Source: an uncultured Bacteroides sp.
GTDB lineage: Bacteria; Bacteroidota; Bacteroidia; Bacteroidales; Bacteroidaceae
DNA length: 64,000 bases
Direction of reading: 5' to 3'
Assembly (NCBI GenBank): GCA_902388495.1
Contig: CABMPP010000009.1
Coordinates: forward strand, 1-64,000
Each line of letters begins with the position of its first letter. Positions within the stretch are counted from its first letter, which is position 1. The notes beneath the pieces were generated by a model. It was not told where the DNA came from. It saw only the letters and a program-made list of their open reading frames with translations, and searched no databases. Positions 8,170 to 16,764 of the stretch are shown piece after piece. A program made the translations under genes and the position numbers.

Positions 8170-10335
8170 TTATTTTACCGCTGCAGGCTTTGAAGTCAAT
8201 CCCAATTGCATTAAACGGTTGGTGAAAGAGTGCATTGGTGTATGGGGTGGCAACTCTCCTGTAAATGATTCAACTACTTCACGGTCAGCATTATTTAAGT
8301 AGAGATATAGTGGAGTACTTCCTATTGCCTCTTTGATAGGGGCAAATGTCGTAGTATCGCTACTACCCCATAAACGATAAGCATTAGCAATCAATAAGTT
8401 TGCATCTGCTTGCTGTAATACGGGTAAGGGGAGGGAAGCTTGACTGATAGCAGGGTACTCCACTAAGATTACATCCGGATGTTTTTCTGCATCATTAGGA
8501 ATCCAAAAATCAGATAATTGCTGTGCTTCAATGTAGCTGACAGAATCTGCCTCAAAATCAACTCCTGCTTTTACGATACGTACATTCAGACCTTGTTCTT
8601 CCCAGTAATTTGCGAAGTATTTGCTTAGATAACTCTTTCCTTCGCCAGGCTCCATACTGAACAAACTGAATACAGCTGGATGGTCAGGGGTAATATAGCG
8701 ATTTAACTGACGACAACTATAAGCTGCTGCGAGTCGATTACAAGCTTTCAGGAATCCACGGAATTTCAGATTGCTGACACCGTTGAATGCTGCAATAGTT
8801 GATAGTCCGGTCAGACGCTTGCTGCGGATTGGATCACGCAAGGTACGATCCAATAATTCTATGATCAGAAAATAGGTAGTAATAAATACAATACTTCCTA
8901 AGAAAGCAACAAGAATATATATAAAACGTTTGCGACCATTATCATTCAATGGGTATTCGGGGTGTGTGATGTCTTGCAGATTGCTGGTATTCATCTCAAT
9001 GTTTTTTAAACGGAGATTTGCATCTGCCAAACCTTTTAGCTGTGTACGGTAATTATCTTCGGCAATGCCAATAGCACGTTCCTTACGGGTTACTTGTGTA
9101 CCTACAGGAGACATATGGCTGTATTGGTCAAAGATATCTTGCTGCCGATTTTTCAAGACTTTAAGTTCTGCATTGGCTTTAGCCTCATTGATGAGTGCCT
9201 TCAACCATTCAGATACCATATCTTGAATGCCGACTCCTTCTTTGGAGAAATTGAACTCGTTTAAGTTATCTGATATGTGACTGACATTGTTTTCTGCTTT
9301 TTTCAACGCTTCTTTCTTTTGTCGTAACTCTTCTGAACTATTGGAGATATTGTCGGATATAAATATCTCATCTTCCATAATACTCTGGTTTAACTTGCTG
9401 ATTTTATCAAGCTGTTGTAGCAAATTTGTGTTATTGCGGATAATCTGGCTACGGATATCCATCTTTTCATCCAACATTTTACGCAAAGCTACTGCACCTT
9501 CATATTCGCGCATTGCTAACTCTAAACGGTCGTCTACAGCATAGCGTGTAGCCGACAAAGCTTCTGTTTCTTCATTATAATTGATCACTCTCTCTTGTAC
9601 ACAATATTGCATCAAGGCTTCTTCTTCTTCGTTTAGGCGTATTTTGGCAAGTCGTACTTGTTCTTCAAAATATTTGATGACATCATTTGTTGATTTAAAA
9701 CGAAGGACCTCATAAGCTTTGGAGAGTTCATCAATCAAAATAATGAGTGTTTGCTGAGTCATACCAGGATCTGCAGAAGTATAGGTTAGGTTGATAATGT
9801 CACTGACACCAGCGCGTTCTACAATAATTTCATCTAATGCTTGGGCACTATAAAATTGTCCTGGGCGGTTAAATTTGGCATACACAAAATTATTGCTGTT
9901 CTCATTTCGGTATTTGAATAAATTCTCAGTTGTTTTTTCCACACTTTTGCGGTCAACTAATGCCAAAACTTCTTTAGGAGTTTCTTGTAGCAATAAGCGA
10001 TAGTGCTTTGCTTGGATGAAATGATTATCGTTCCATTCTTCTCCATAAGTTAATGCATTAGCCAACAAACGGACAGATACTTTTGATAAAGTTCCTTGCG
10101 ATTTAGCAATATTAATCAGGTTATCAAAAGTTCCGTTTACCATAGTTCCGCTGACAGTACTACCGTCAATAGAAACCTCATTGGTTACACCTGCGTAAAG
10201 ACTACTTTCTACAGTGTAACTATAAGGTAGGAATTGTGTGAAATATATAACGAGTCCTACGACCAATAGACTTCCCCACAGCAACCAATATCGGATGCGA
10301 TAGAAAAATTGTGTTATGAATAAAGCTATATCCAT
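8170..10335 (-). CDS. Wzz/GumC-like chain-length protein with degenerate BY-kinase domain
   Basis: 721 residues. A first membrane helix (WLLWGSLLVVGLVIYFTQFL), a long periplasmic coiled-coil region (residues about 190-450), a second helix (RFIYILVAFLGSIVFITTYFLI), then a cytoplasmic P-loop domain. The P-loop reads SMEPGEGKSYL, so Walker A survives. The usual Walker A' is not evident, the strand expected to hold the Walker B Asp reads VILVEYP, and the C-terminus lacks the tyrosine cluster of active BY-kinases. It therefore looks like a co-polymerase whose kinase half has lost catalytic features. Gap to the TolC-like gene is 7 bp. Confidence 0.85.
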   Translation of the reverse strand: MDIALFITQFFYRIRYWLLWGSLLVVGLVIYFTQFLPYSYTVESSLYAGVTNEVSIDGSTVSGTMVNGTFDNLINIAKSQGTLSKVSVRLLANALTYGEEWNDNHFIQAKHYRLLLQETPKEVLALVDRKSVEKTTENLFKYRNENSNNFVYAKFNRPGQFYSAQALDEIIVERAGVSDIINLTYTSADPGMTQQTLIILIDELSKAYEVLRFKSTNDVIKYFEEQVRLAKIRLNEEEEALMQYCVQERVINYNEETEALSATRYAVDDRLELAMREYEGAVALRKMLDEKMDIRSQIIRNNTNLLQQLDKISKLNQSIMEDEIFISDNISNSSEELRQKKEALKKAENNVSHISDNLNEFNFSKEGVGIQDMVSEWLKALINEAKANAELKVLKNRQQDIFDQYSHMSPVGTQVTRKERAIGIAEDNYRTQLKGLADANLRLKNIEMNTSNLQDITHPEYPLNDNGRKRFIYILVAFLGSIVFITTYFLIIELLDRTLRDPIRSKRLTGLSTIAAFNGVSNLKFRGFLKACNRLAAAYSCRQLNRYITPDHPAVFSLFSMEPGEGKSYLSKYFANYWEEQGLNVRIVKAGVDFEADSVSYIEAQQLSDFWIPNDAEKHPDVILVEYPAISQASLPLPVLQQADANLLIANAYRLWGSSDTTTFAPIKEAIGSTPLYLYLNNADREVVESFTGELPPHTPMHSFTNRLMQLGLTSKPAAVK

Positions 10336-10342
10336 TGTCTTG

Positions 10343-11176
10343 TTATTCTTTTATAATTTTTACACTGGTCAACATCTCCAATAAAACGATAGAATTATGC
10401 AGGGCTACGCGACTTTGTTCATAATTTGTTACGGCTCCGGTTCGGCGTGCACGCTCTAATGAAAGTGTTTTAAGGTCAATTAAACCTTGAATGAAATCAT
10501 TTTCTGATATTTTCATCTGCGCATTATACATTGCAGCACTTTCAGCCTTGGCTCGGATTGTTGATAATTGCTCGGTCACAGCATTGTATGCTTCTAATAC
10601 TCTTAAACGGCGTTCTTCCATCATTTCTTCCTGAACGTATTGTTGTTGCTCAATACTATATTGGTATTTTTTCAACTTTAATTTTCTGTTTACAAGATCG
10701 CCTACTGGAACTGTAACGCTTGCTCCTACATTAAAGTTATGCTGGGCACTTGACATCGTTGTTTGATACATAGGAGTAAATTCATCACTAGCATTACTAA
10801 GCACATTGTATCGACCGTATGAGTACATTCCATTAACCCTTAAGTAATTCCACCAATCTCTTTTTTGTAGACGATATTCATTTTTGGTTTGTTCCACTTG
10901 TGACTGTGCCCGTTTTATGGTGGCATTTTCTACTACAGCATCTAAAAATACAGACAGGGGAGGGAGTTTCAATTCTTCAAGATTCATAGGCGCTTCACTC
11001 GATACTTGTATGGTAGTATTTTGTTCCCATGCTTCATCTTCCATTTTTAATTTTTCCAACGCTTTGATACGTTCCTCCCTTGTCATATCTTCTTGCGCAG
11101 ATACAGAAAACGGAACTCCCAGCAACCCCAAGAGGATTACACTGTAAACTATAAATTTAGTATATCTTCTTATCAT
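10343..11176 (-). CDS. Short TolC-family outer-membrane protein
   Basis: 277 residues with a signal peptide (IVYSVILLGLLGVPFSVSAQ). The remainder is one outer-membrane efflux (OEP) repeat: helices around AVVENATIKRAQSQVEQTKN and SIEQQQYVQEEMMEERRLRVLEAYNA flanking a strand pair with MYSYGRYNVLSN and NVGASVTVPVGD. Normal TolC proteins have two such repeats and over 400 residues, so this is half size. In this operon it takes the place usually held by a Wza-type exporter. Export role inferred from position. Confidence 0.75.
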   Translation of the reverse strand: MIRRYTKFIVYSVILLGLLGVPFSVSAQEDMTREERIKALEKLKMEDEAWEQNTTIQVSSEAPMNLEELKLPPLSVFLDAVVENATIKRAQSQVEQTKNEYRLQKRDWWNYLRVNGMYSYGRYNVLSNASDEFTPMYQTTMSSAQHNFNVGASVTVPVGDLVNRKLKLKKYQYSIEQQQYVQEEMMEERRLRVLEAYNAVTEQLSTIRAKAESAAMYNAQMKISENDFIQGLIDLKTLSLERARRTGAVTNYEQSRVALHNSIVLLEMLTSVKIIKE

Positions 11177-11208
11177 CTTTAAAACTAATATAGTTTCTAC
11201 TATTTCAA

Positions 11209-12381
11209 TTATACATTCTCTTTTTGCACAAACGCTGTCACCGTTTTAAGCAAAATTTTCATATCCAACCAGAAAGAAAACTCGCGGGCATATTTTATAT
11301 CCAGTTGCTTCCGTTCTTCGGCAGACATCTTACCAGCACCACCGCGCTTCTCAACCTGCCACAATCCGGTCAGTCCGGCGGGAGCCATGAAGCGTTCGAT
11401 GTAGGTGTCGCTGGTGAGCAGTTCGGCTTCGTAAAGGGGGAGGGGACGGTTGCCGACAATACTCATATCCCCTTTTAAAACGTTGAACAATTGCGGAAGT
11501 TCGTCAATACTGTACTTGCGGATGAAACGGCCTACGCGGGTTACGCGAGGGTCATTCTCTATCTTGACAAACGTATTCTGTTTGTCTTGCGCTTTCTTCT
11601 TTATAAGATCCTCTTCGGAAATGATGCAATCGTCTGAAATGAATAAGGAAGCTTCTTCTTCGGGAGTACCGATAAGATCGTCGAAACGGATTTCGGGTTG
11701 GTCGTCCGTAAGCACTTCCTCCATCTTGTATTGGTTGAGGGCATTCAACTCTTTCAAACGCTTGTCCGCATTGGTGTACATGGAGCGGAATTTCAAGAAA
11801 TTGAATATTTTGTAATTGCTTCCTACACGTTGTGACTTGTAGATGATTTTTCCCTTGCTTTCCATGCGGATGGCTATTGCCGTGGCGATAAGCAGCGGAG
11901 ATAGTATGATTAACACTGCAAGGGCAAAAAGAATATCAAATACACGTTTCCACGTAGGCAAGTGGAAGGTGTTGAGTAATTTGCGGTGTGTCTGGCTGAA
12001 CTCTTGCAGCTTATGCTCTTTGCGTAACATGAGGAATTTTATCATTTGCTGGACGCTCTCTTCATTCGCCATCGGGGGCAACGTGTTGTTGACACCTGCC
12101 TGCAGGTAAAGTTTGCGGTATTCGCTTTGCAGCTTTTCGGTAACAAGGATTATATAGACGCGCGGAAAGCGTTTGTGCAGGAAAGTGATGTCTTTACTGT
12201 CTTTTTCCGGGTTGTTTTGTTCGTAAAGTATGGATGTGTTATATCGGTCGCGGATACCGTCGATGACTTTTGCAGCTTTGTTGCAAGAGGAAACTGCCAT
12301 GAACATACCTCCTACCACTTTGGTCAAGTGGTTGATTATGGATCGATTGTTTCCAATATAAATGTAATATAGCATATCCAT
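11209..12381 (-). CDS. Initiating phosphoglycosyltransferase with N-terminal receiver-like domain
   Basis: 390 residues. The C-terminal half is a WcaJ/PglC-type bacterial sugar transferase: membrane re-entrant helix ([25 protein letters not shown]), [26 protein letters not shown] and GLTGLWQV. An insert of about 60 acidic residues splits this domain after [12 protein letters not shown]. The first about 130 residues resemble a response-regulator fold ([37 protein letters not shown]) but lack a clear phospho-acceptor Asp. It should attach the first sugar phosphate to undecaprenyl phosphate. It follows the free receiver gene by 13 bp. Confidence 0.85.
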   Translation of the reverse strand: MDMLYYIYIGNNRSIINHLTKVVGGMFMAVSSCNKAAKVIDGIRDRYNTSILYEQNNPEKDSKDITFLHKRFPRVYIILVTEKLQSEYRKLYLQAGVNNTLPPMANEESVQQMIKFLMLRKEHKLQEFSQTHRKLLNTFHLPTWKRVFDILFALAVLIILSPLLIATAIAIRMESKGKIIYKSQRVGSNYKIFNFLKFRSMYTNADKRLKELNALNQYKMEEVLTDDQPEIRFDDLIGTPEEEASLFISDDCIISEEDLIKKKAQDKQNTFVKIENDPRVTRVGRFIRKYSIDELPQLFNVLKGDMSIVGNRPLPLYEAELLTSDTYIERFMAPAGLTGLWQVEKRGGAGKMSAEERKQLDIKYAREFSFWLDMKILLKTVTAFVQKENV

Positions 12382-12394
12382 ATATAAGTAGGTA

Positions 12395-12754
12395 TTAGAG
12401 GAACTTTTTAATACGGGCTTTCAATTCCATCGGATTGAACGGCTTCAGAATGTAGTCTTCGGCTCCGGCTTCGAGAAGGCGGATGCGTTCGGTGGAACTT
12501 TCTTCACTGGAAAGCATAACAACCGGAATGTCTTTGAAAAGTGCATTCTCCTTCAGATATGCCAGAAATTCACTGCCCGACATCTGAGGCATGCGAATAT
12601 CAGAGATGATCAGAGCAGGTTCATTACCTTCATTCAGCCAGTTGATGGCCTGAACGGGGTTTTCAAAATATATCAGCTCATTTTCCTGACCTAAATATAC
12701 CGAGAGTACCTTGCCTATGGCAGGTTTGTCATCTACAAATAATATCTTTTTCAT
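12395..12754 (-). CDS. Stand-alone CheY-like response regulator
   Basis: 119 residues, a complete receiver domain and nothing else. Acidic pair DD at residues 8-9, phospho-acceptor Asp in LIISDIRMPQMSG (about residue 52), the conserved Ser of VVMLSSEES and the Lys of YILKPFNP. First gene of the exopolysaccharide operon. Because the next gene carries a receiver-like domain, a plausible role is post-translational control of initiation of polysaccharide synthesis. No histidine kinase is encoded in the window. Confidence 0.9.
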   Translation of the reverse strand: MKKILFVDDKPAIGKVLSVYLGQENELIYFENPVQAINWLNEGNEPALIISDIRMPQMSGSEFLAYLKENALFKDIPVVMLSSEESSTERIRLLEAGAEDYILKPFNPMELKARIKKFL

Positions 12755-12902
12755 TGCTTATGTCCGCTTGTTTATTTGCTATGTTAATGTTAATAAATTG
12801 TTTCGTTATTGGGGTAAGTTGTTTTCACTTTTGTATGCAGAAGCAGGCTCTTATTTATGATATTTTTTTCCATATTCAATATATGTTTTGTTTGATTACA
12901 AG

Positions 12903-12910
12903 CAAAAATA
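12903..12910 (-). promoter_or_regulatory. Candidate -7 box of the exopolysaccharide operon
   Basis: TATTTTTG on the minus strand matches TAnnTTTG. No clear TTTG at -33. Just upstream lie the palindrome GCTTAATTAAGC (12912-12923) and CCTTATTAAGG (12931-12941), which could be a regulator site. The leader to the response regulator is about 150 nt. Confidence 0.4.
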
Positions 12911-13036
12911 CGCTTAATTAAGCTAATATGCCTTATTAAGGGGGGATAAATGCACACACGTTAACTCTATTTAAGATTTGAGTATGGGTAGATAAATCAA
13001 GTTTGTATTTAGAATCGTCAAATAATGGCTTGGTTT

Positions 13037-14092
13037 TCAGGATTGCCGTTTGGTAATTTCTCCTGCTAAGTCAGAGTTCATGCGATAGCGGATTTCAGCC
13101 TGGCTCAGTCCGTGGCCGAGAAGGAACATGAGTTTGGTGACAGCGCACTCGGGGGTGCTGTCGTAGCCGCTGATGACGCCCGCCTGAAGAAGTTGCAGAC
13201 CGGTTTCGTATCGCTCCATCTCTACGGCGCCGCTTTGACATTGTGTAATGTTGACAATGACAATGCCACGTTCGCTGGCATCTTTCAGCTGACGGATGAA
13301 CCATTCTTTCTGGGGGGCATTGCCGGAACCAAAGGTTTTGAGGACGACGGCTTTCAGTCCGGGGACGTGGAGCACGGAGTCGATGATGGTTTCTTGGATG
13401 CCGGGAAAGAGGGTGAGCACTACGACGTTGGTGTCGAAGAGGTAATGCGGCTTCATGGGGCGCGACGGGTCCGGACGGCGGATGCGGTGGTCGCTGTAGC
13501 GGATGTGGATGCCGGCTTTTGCCAGTGCAGGGTAATTGAAAGAACGAAAAGCGTTGAAGTTTTCGGCGTTGATCTTGGTGGTGCGGTTGCCGCGCATGAG
13601 TTCGTTCTCGAAGAAGATGCATACTTCGGGGACTACCGGGGTGCCGTCGGGATTTTTGGCGGCAGCTATTTCGATGGCGGTGATGAGATTTTCCTTGCCG
13701 TCGGTACGCAGGGTGCCGATGGGGAGCTGCGAGCCGGTGAGGATGACGGGTTTGGAGAGGTTCTCGAGCATGAAGCTGAGGGCAGAGGCGGTGTAGGACA
13801 TAGTGTCGGTGCCGTGCAGGATGACAAAGCCGTCGAAGTAGTCGTAGTTATAGTTGATTATTTTGACAATCTTTGCCCAAAGGGAGGGCTCCATATCGGA
13901 AGAGTCGATGGGGGGATCGAACTGGTAGGAAGAGATGCGGTAGTTGAAGCGCTTCAGCTCGGGGACATGCTTGAGCAGGTGGTCGAAGTTGAAGTTCTCA
14001 AGGGCACCGGTCTCAGGGTTTTCTATCATTCCGATAGTTCCGCCTGTGTAAATCAGGAGTACGGAAGGGCAATCGACTTTCATAAACATCAT
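13037..14092 (-). CDS. ansA: Type I L-asparaginase
   Basis: 351 residues from the chosen ATG. Hydrolyses asparagine to aspartate and ammonia in the cytoplasm. The TGGTIGM motif near the N-terminus holds the nucleophilic Thr; the second catalytic block is VILHGTDTMSYTASALSF with the Thr-Asp pair. No signal peptide, as for type I enzymes. The open frame continues upstream to a TTG at 14116, but the promoter -7 box TATCTTTG lies at 14121-14114, so the first ATG after it (14092) is taken. Confidence 0.93.
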   Translation of the reverse strand: MMFMKVDCPSVLLIYTGGTIGMIENPETGALENFNFDHLLKHVPELKRFNYRISSYQFDPPIDSSDMEPSLWAKIVKIINYNYDYFDGFVILHGTDTMSYTASALSFMLENLSKPVILTGSQLPIGTLRTDGKENLITAIEIAAAKNPDGTPVVPEVCIFFENELMRGNRTTKINAENFNAFRSFNYPALAKAGIHIRYSDHRIRRPDPSRPMKPHYLFDTNVVVLTLFPGIQETIIDSVLHVPGLKAVVLKTFGSGNAPQKEWFIRQLKDASERGIVIVNITQCQSGAVEMERYETGLQLLQAGVISGYDSTPECAVTKLMFLLGHGLSQAEIRYRMNSDLAGEITKRQS

Positions 14093-14113
14093 ATTGGAGT
14101 TCTTTTTCGGGCA

Positions 14114-14121
14114 CAAAGATA
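14114..14121 (-). promoter_or_regulatory. Candidate -7 box of ansA
   Basis: TATCTTTG on the minus strand, a full TAnnTTTG match, about 22 nt ahead of the chosen ansA ATG. No clear -33 box. Confidence 0.55.
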
Positions 14122-14133
14122 CAAAAAATATAA

Positions 14134-14194
14134 TATATGTAGAAACAACAGAGACAAGTTCATAATGAGCCTGTCTCTGTTGTTTCTACATATA
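14134..14194 (-). terminator. Terminator hairpin, 25-bp stem
   Basis: Arms 14134-14158 and 14170-14194 pair over 25 bp with one mismatch, loop 11 nt. On the minus strand the stem starts directly after the stop codon of the 33-residue peptide and is followed by a T-rich ATATTATATTTTTTG. It ends the trp/peptide transcription before ansA. Confidence 0.8.
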
Positions 14195-14296
14195 CTATAA
14201 AGTTTTTATCCATTTCTTGCCTGCTGATGATTCTGTATATATCCAAAATATAATTGCAGGCACAGCGATTATACACATTCCTATCAAAGCAACCAT
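14195..14296 (-). CDS. 33-residue membrane peptide
   Basis: An ATG-to-TAG frame of 33 codons between trpA and ansA. It starts MVALIGMCIIAVPAIIFWIY, a single membrane helix, and ends in a polar, Lys-rich tail (SSAGKKWIKTL). The stop abuts a strong terminator stem, which supports a real small gene. The distance of about 106 bp to trpA could mean it is the last gene of the trp transcript or has its own promoter. Function unknown. Confidence 0.55.
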   Translation of the reverse strand: MVALIGMCIIAVPAIIFWIYTESSAGKKWIKTL

Positions 14297-14402
14297 AATA
14301 TTAATTTTTTAAGATGTTATTTCCAATTTTGGCAAAAACAAAATCAAAGATACTTCTTATTTTTTATGAATAAAAATATATCGTATGAAATTTGAATATA
14401 CT

Positions 14403-15182
14403 TTATTTTTTCAAGTCCTCCTTCAACTGCGTAATAGCCTTCTCCGCATCGCCTTCCGCCTCATTGAGCAGGGTGACGAAGCGGCTGCCGATGATGGAAC
14501 CGGAGGAGTGGGCGCAGGCGGCATCGAAGGTCTGCTTGTTGCTGATGCCGAAGCCCACCATGCGGGGATTGCGCAGTTGCAGGGCTTCTACCTTCTTGAA
14601 GTAGGATTGCTTGGCGTCGTCGAAGTCTTTCTGCGCACCGGTGGTGGCAGCGCTGGACACCATGTAGATGAAACCATCGGTGTGGGCATCGATTTCGCGG
14701 ACGCGGGCCTCGCTGGTTTCGGGGGTGATGAGCATGATGACGCGGATGTCGTACTTCAGGGCGATTGCCTTGTAGCTGGCTTCATAATCGCGGAAGGGGA
14801 GGTCGGGGATGATGACGCCATCGATGCCACACTCAGCACATTTTTGGCAGAAGGCCTCGAAGCCGAACTTCATGATGGGGTTGAGGTAGCCCATAAGGAT
14901 GAGGGGGATGCGGACGTCGCGGCGGATGTCTCGCAGCTGTTCGAAGAGAAGGCGGAGGGACATGCCGTTGCGCAGGGCACGGGTGGCAGCATTCTGGATG
15001 ACGATGCCGTCGGCCATGGGGTCGCTGAACGGGATGCCGATTTCGATCATTTGCACGCCGTTGCGTTCGAGGGTGCGGATGACGTCGGCAGTACCGTCGA
15101 GGGTGGGACAGCCGGCGCAGAAGTAGATGGACAGCAGGTTCTTGGGGCTGTCCTGGAAAAGTTGGTTAATGCGGTTCAACAT
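14403..15182 (-). CDS. trpA: Tryptophan synthase alpha chain
   Basis: 259 residues. Cleaves indole-3-glycerol phosphate to indole and glyceraldehyde-3-phosphate in complex with TrpB. Catalytic Glu is in MIEIGIPFSDPMADG (near residue 47) and the catalytic Asp in GVIIPDLPF. The phosphate-binding GFGISNK and GSIIGSRFV are present. Last enzyme gene of the trp operon, 5 bp behind trpF. It is unusual in lying far from trpB, which leads the operon. Confidence 0.96.
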   Translation of the reverse strand: MLNRINQLFQDSPKNLLSIYFCAGCPTLDGTADVIRTLERNGVQMIEIGIPFSDPMADGIVIQNAATRALRNGMSLRLLFEQLRDIRRDVRIPLILMGYLNPIMKFGFEAFCQKCAECGIDGVIIPDLPFRDYEASYKAIALKYDIRVIMLITPETSEARVREIDAHTDGFIYMVSSAATTGAQKDFDDAKQSYFKKVEALQLRNPRMVGFGISNKQTFDAACAHSSGSIIGSRFVTLLNEAEGDAEKAITQLKEDLKK

Positions 15183-15187
15183 AAGAT

Positions 15188-15811
15188 TTATGATTTTAAA
15201 TTTATTATTTCTTTTAGAAAGGTCTCGATACGCTCTACGTCCTTGATGCCCGGAGCAGACTCAAAACGGCTGTTGAGGTCGATGCCTGCAAAGCGGGGGT
15301 GATGGAATTCTTTGATGGCCGGGGCACTGTAAGAATTGATGCCGCCGCTGAGCAGAAAAGGCGTGGAGCCGTTGTAGCAGTGCAGGAGGCTCCAGTCGAA
15401 CTGGTTGCCGGAGCCGCCGTACTGCGGGGTCTTGGTGTCGAAAAGGTAGTAGTCGCACGGTCCGTTGTAGGCGGAGGTGGCGAGCAGGTCTTTGGGCAAG
15501 GCGATGGAGAATGCCTTGATGAGATGCAGGCCGCCGGCATGCAGGGAACGGCAGTAGTCGGGCGATTCGTTGCCGTGGAGCTGGATATAGTCCAGGCCGA
15601 AACGGTCGGCATACATGAAGATGTTCTCCTTGCTTTCGTTGACGAAGACGCCGACGCGCTTGGCACGGGTGGGCAGGTATTCGGGCAACTGGCACAGGCA
15701 GCGTGGAGACTTGGGGTAGAAGATGAAGCCGATCATGTCTACGCCCAGTTGCTCTACGCTAAAGATGTTGTCGGCGCGGGTCATGCCGCATACTTTGGTT
15801 ATTAAATCCAT
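15188..15811 (-). CDS. trpF: Phosphoribosylanthranilate isomerase
   Basis: About 207 residues from the ATG at 15811 (MDLITKVCGM). Catalytic Cys lies in KVCGMTRADN and the general acid Asp in YLFDTKTPQYGGSG; the C-terminal phosphate site is LLSGGINS. An in-frame ATG 14 codons upstream exists, but the extension (RNEKLFAIHNNRP) is encoded by low-complexity intercistronic DNA. Converts phosphoribosylanthranilate to CdRP. It follows trpC. Confidence 0.94.
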   Translation of the reverse strand: MDLITKVCGMTRADNIFSVEQLGVDMIGFIFYPKSPRCLCQLPEYLPTRAKRVGVFVNESKENIFMYADRFGLDYIQLHGNESPDYCRSLHAGGLHLIKAFSIALPKDLLATSAYNGPCDYYLFDTKTPQYGGSGNQFDWSLLHCYNGSTPFLLSGGINSYSAPAIKEFHHPRFAGIDLNSRFESAPGIKDVERIETFLKEIINLKS

Positions 15812-15863
15812 GGGGCGATTATTGTGAATTGCAAATAACTTTTCATTTCTCATTCTCCATTTT

Positions 15864-16706
15864 TCATTCTTCCACCGATTCCCTCATTTCTTTCAGCGCC
15901 TCGCCCGGTTGTCCGGTCTTCATAAACGTTTCGCCGATGAGGAAGCCACGGAAGCCGGCTGCACGCAGGCGGCGGATGGTTTCGGGACGGGAGATGCCGC
16001 TTTCGGAAACGAGAAGGGGGAGAGCGTCACTGTCGCTGCCTTCAGAAGTGGAGGCGTGAACGGCTTCGCGCAGTTGTTCGGCTATCCGGAAGGAGTTCTC
16101 CACGTTGGTGACGAAAGAGCCGAGGTTGCGGTTGTTGACGCCGACCATGTCTACCTCCTTATTAATATAGGAGAGTTCGGCGGGACTGTGAATTTCGAGC
16201 AGCACTTCCAGGCCGAGCTTGTGGGCTTGGGCGGTGAGGGTGGTGCATTCGTCGGGCGTGAGGCAGGCGGCGATGAGCAGTACGGCATCGGCGCCGACGA
16301 TGCGGGCCTGCAGCAGTTGGTAGACGTCGATGATGAAGTCCTTGCGCAGGATGGGGATGTGGACGAGGGGGCGGGCGGTGCGGATGTCGCGCAGGGTGCC
16401 GCCGAAGAATTTCTCGTCGGTGAGGATGGAGAGGGCGGCGGCACCGGAAGCTTCGTAGGCAGGGGGGATGACGTCGGCCTGGGCGGTTTCGTTGATCCAG
16501 CCTTTGGAGGGGGAACGGCGCTTGAACTCAGAGATGATGCCCGAGGGCGAAGCGGCAAGGGCACGCTTCATGCTGCGGCGGGGAGAGGCGTCTTCTTGTA
16601 GAAGGGCGTCTGCTTGTTCCAGCAGTTGCTCCGGGGAGATAGCCTGCTTTTGCAGGGCTATCTCGATTTTTTTATTTTCGATTATTTCGGATAAGATATC
16701 GTTCAT
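15864..16706 (-). CDS. trpC: Indole-3-glycerol phosphate synthase
   Basis: 280 residues. Visible motifs: IISEFKRRSPSKGWI (N-terminal substrate loop with the catalytic Lys), LSILTDEKFFGG, LRKDFIIDVYQL with the second catalytic Lys, ADAVLLIAACL, VGVNNRNLGSF and VSESGISRPE. Monofunctional, since trpF is separate. A perfect 20-bp inverted repeat lies between it and trpD. Confidence 0.96.
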   Translation of the reverse strand: MNDILSEIIENKKIEIALQKQAISPEQLLEQADALLQEDASPRRSMKRALAASPSGIISEFKRRSPSKGWINETAQADVIPPAYEASGAAALSILTDEKFFGGTLRDIRTARPLVHIPILRKDFIIDVYQLLQARIVGADAVLLIAACLTPDECTTLTAQAHKLGLEVLLEIHSPAELSYINKEVDMVGVNNRNLGSFVTNVENSFRIAEQLREAVHASTSEGSDSDALPLLVSESGISRPETIRRLRAAGFRGFLIGETFMKTGQPGEALKEMRESVEE

Positions 16707-16721
16707 GATGTTATGGTTTTA

Positions 16722-16764
16722 TAAATGATAATTTAGGGGCGCTCCGCCCCTAAATTATCATTTA
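16722..16764. repeat. Perfect 20-bp intercistronic inverted repeat (trpD/trpC)
   Basis: Arms 16722-16741 and 16745-16764 are exact reverse complements around a 3-nt centre, with the GGGGCG/CGCCCC core near the loop. The outer arm includes the trpD stop codon (16764-16762). It has no U-run, so it is more likely an RNA-processing or stability element than a terminator. Confidence 0.8.

Noticed and set aside
13112..14200. Long open frame (362 codons) on the plus strand
   Set aside because: It is antisense to ansA over its full length and its translation is biased to Gly/Val/Asp as expected from the opposite strand of a GC-rich gene; ansA has all catalytic motifs.
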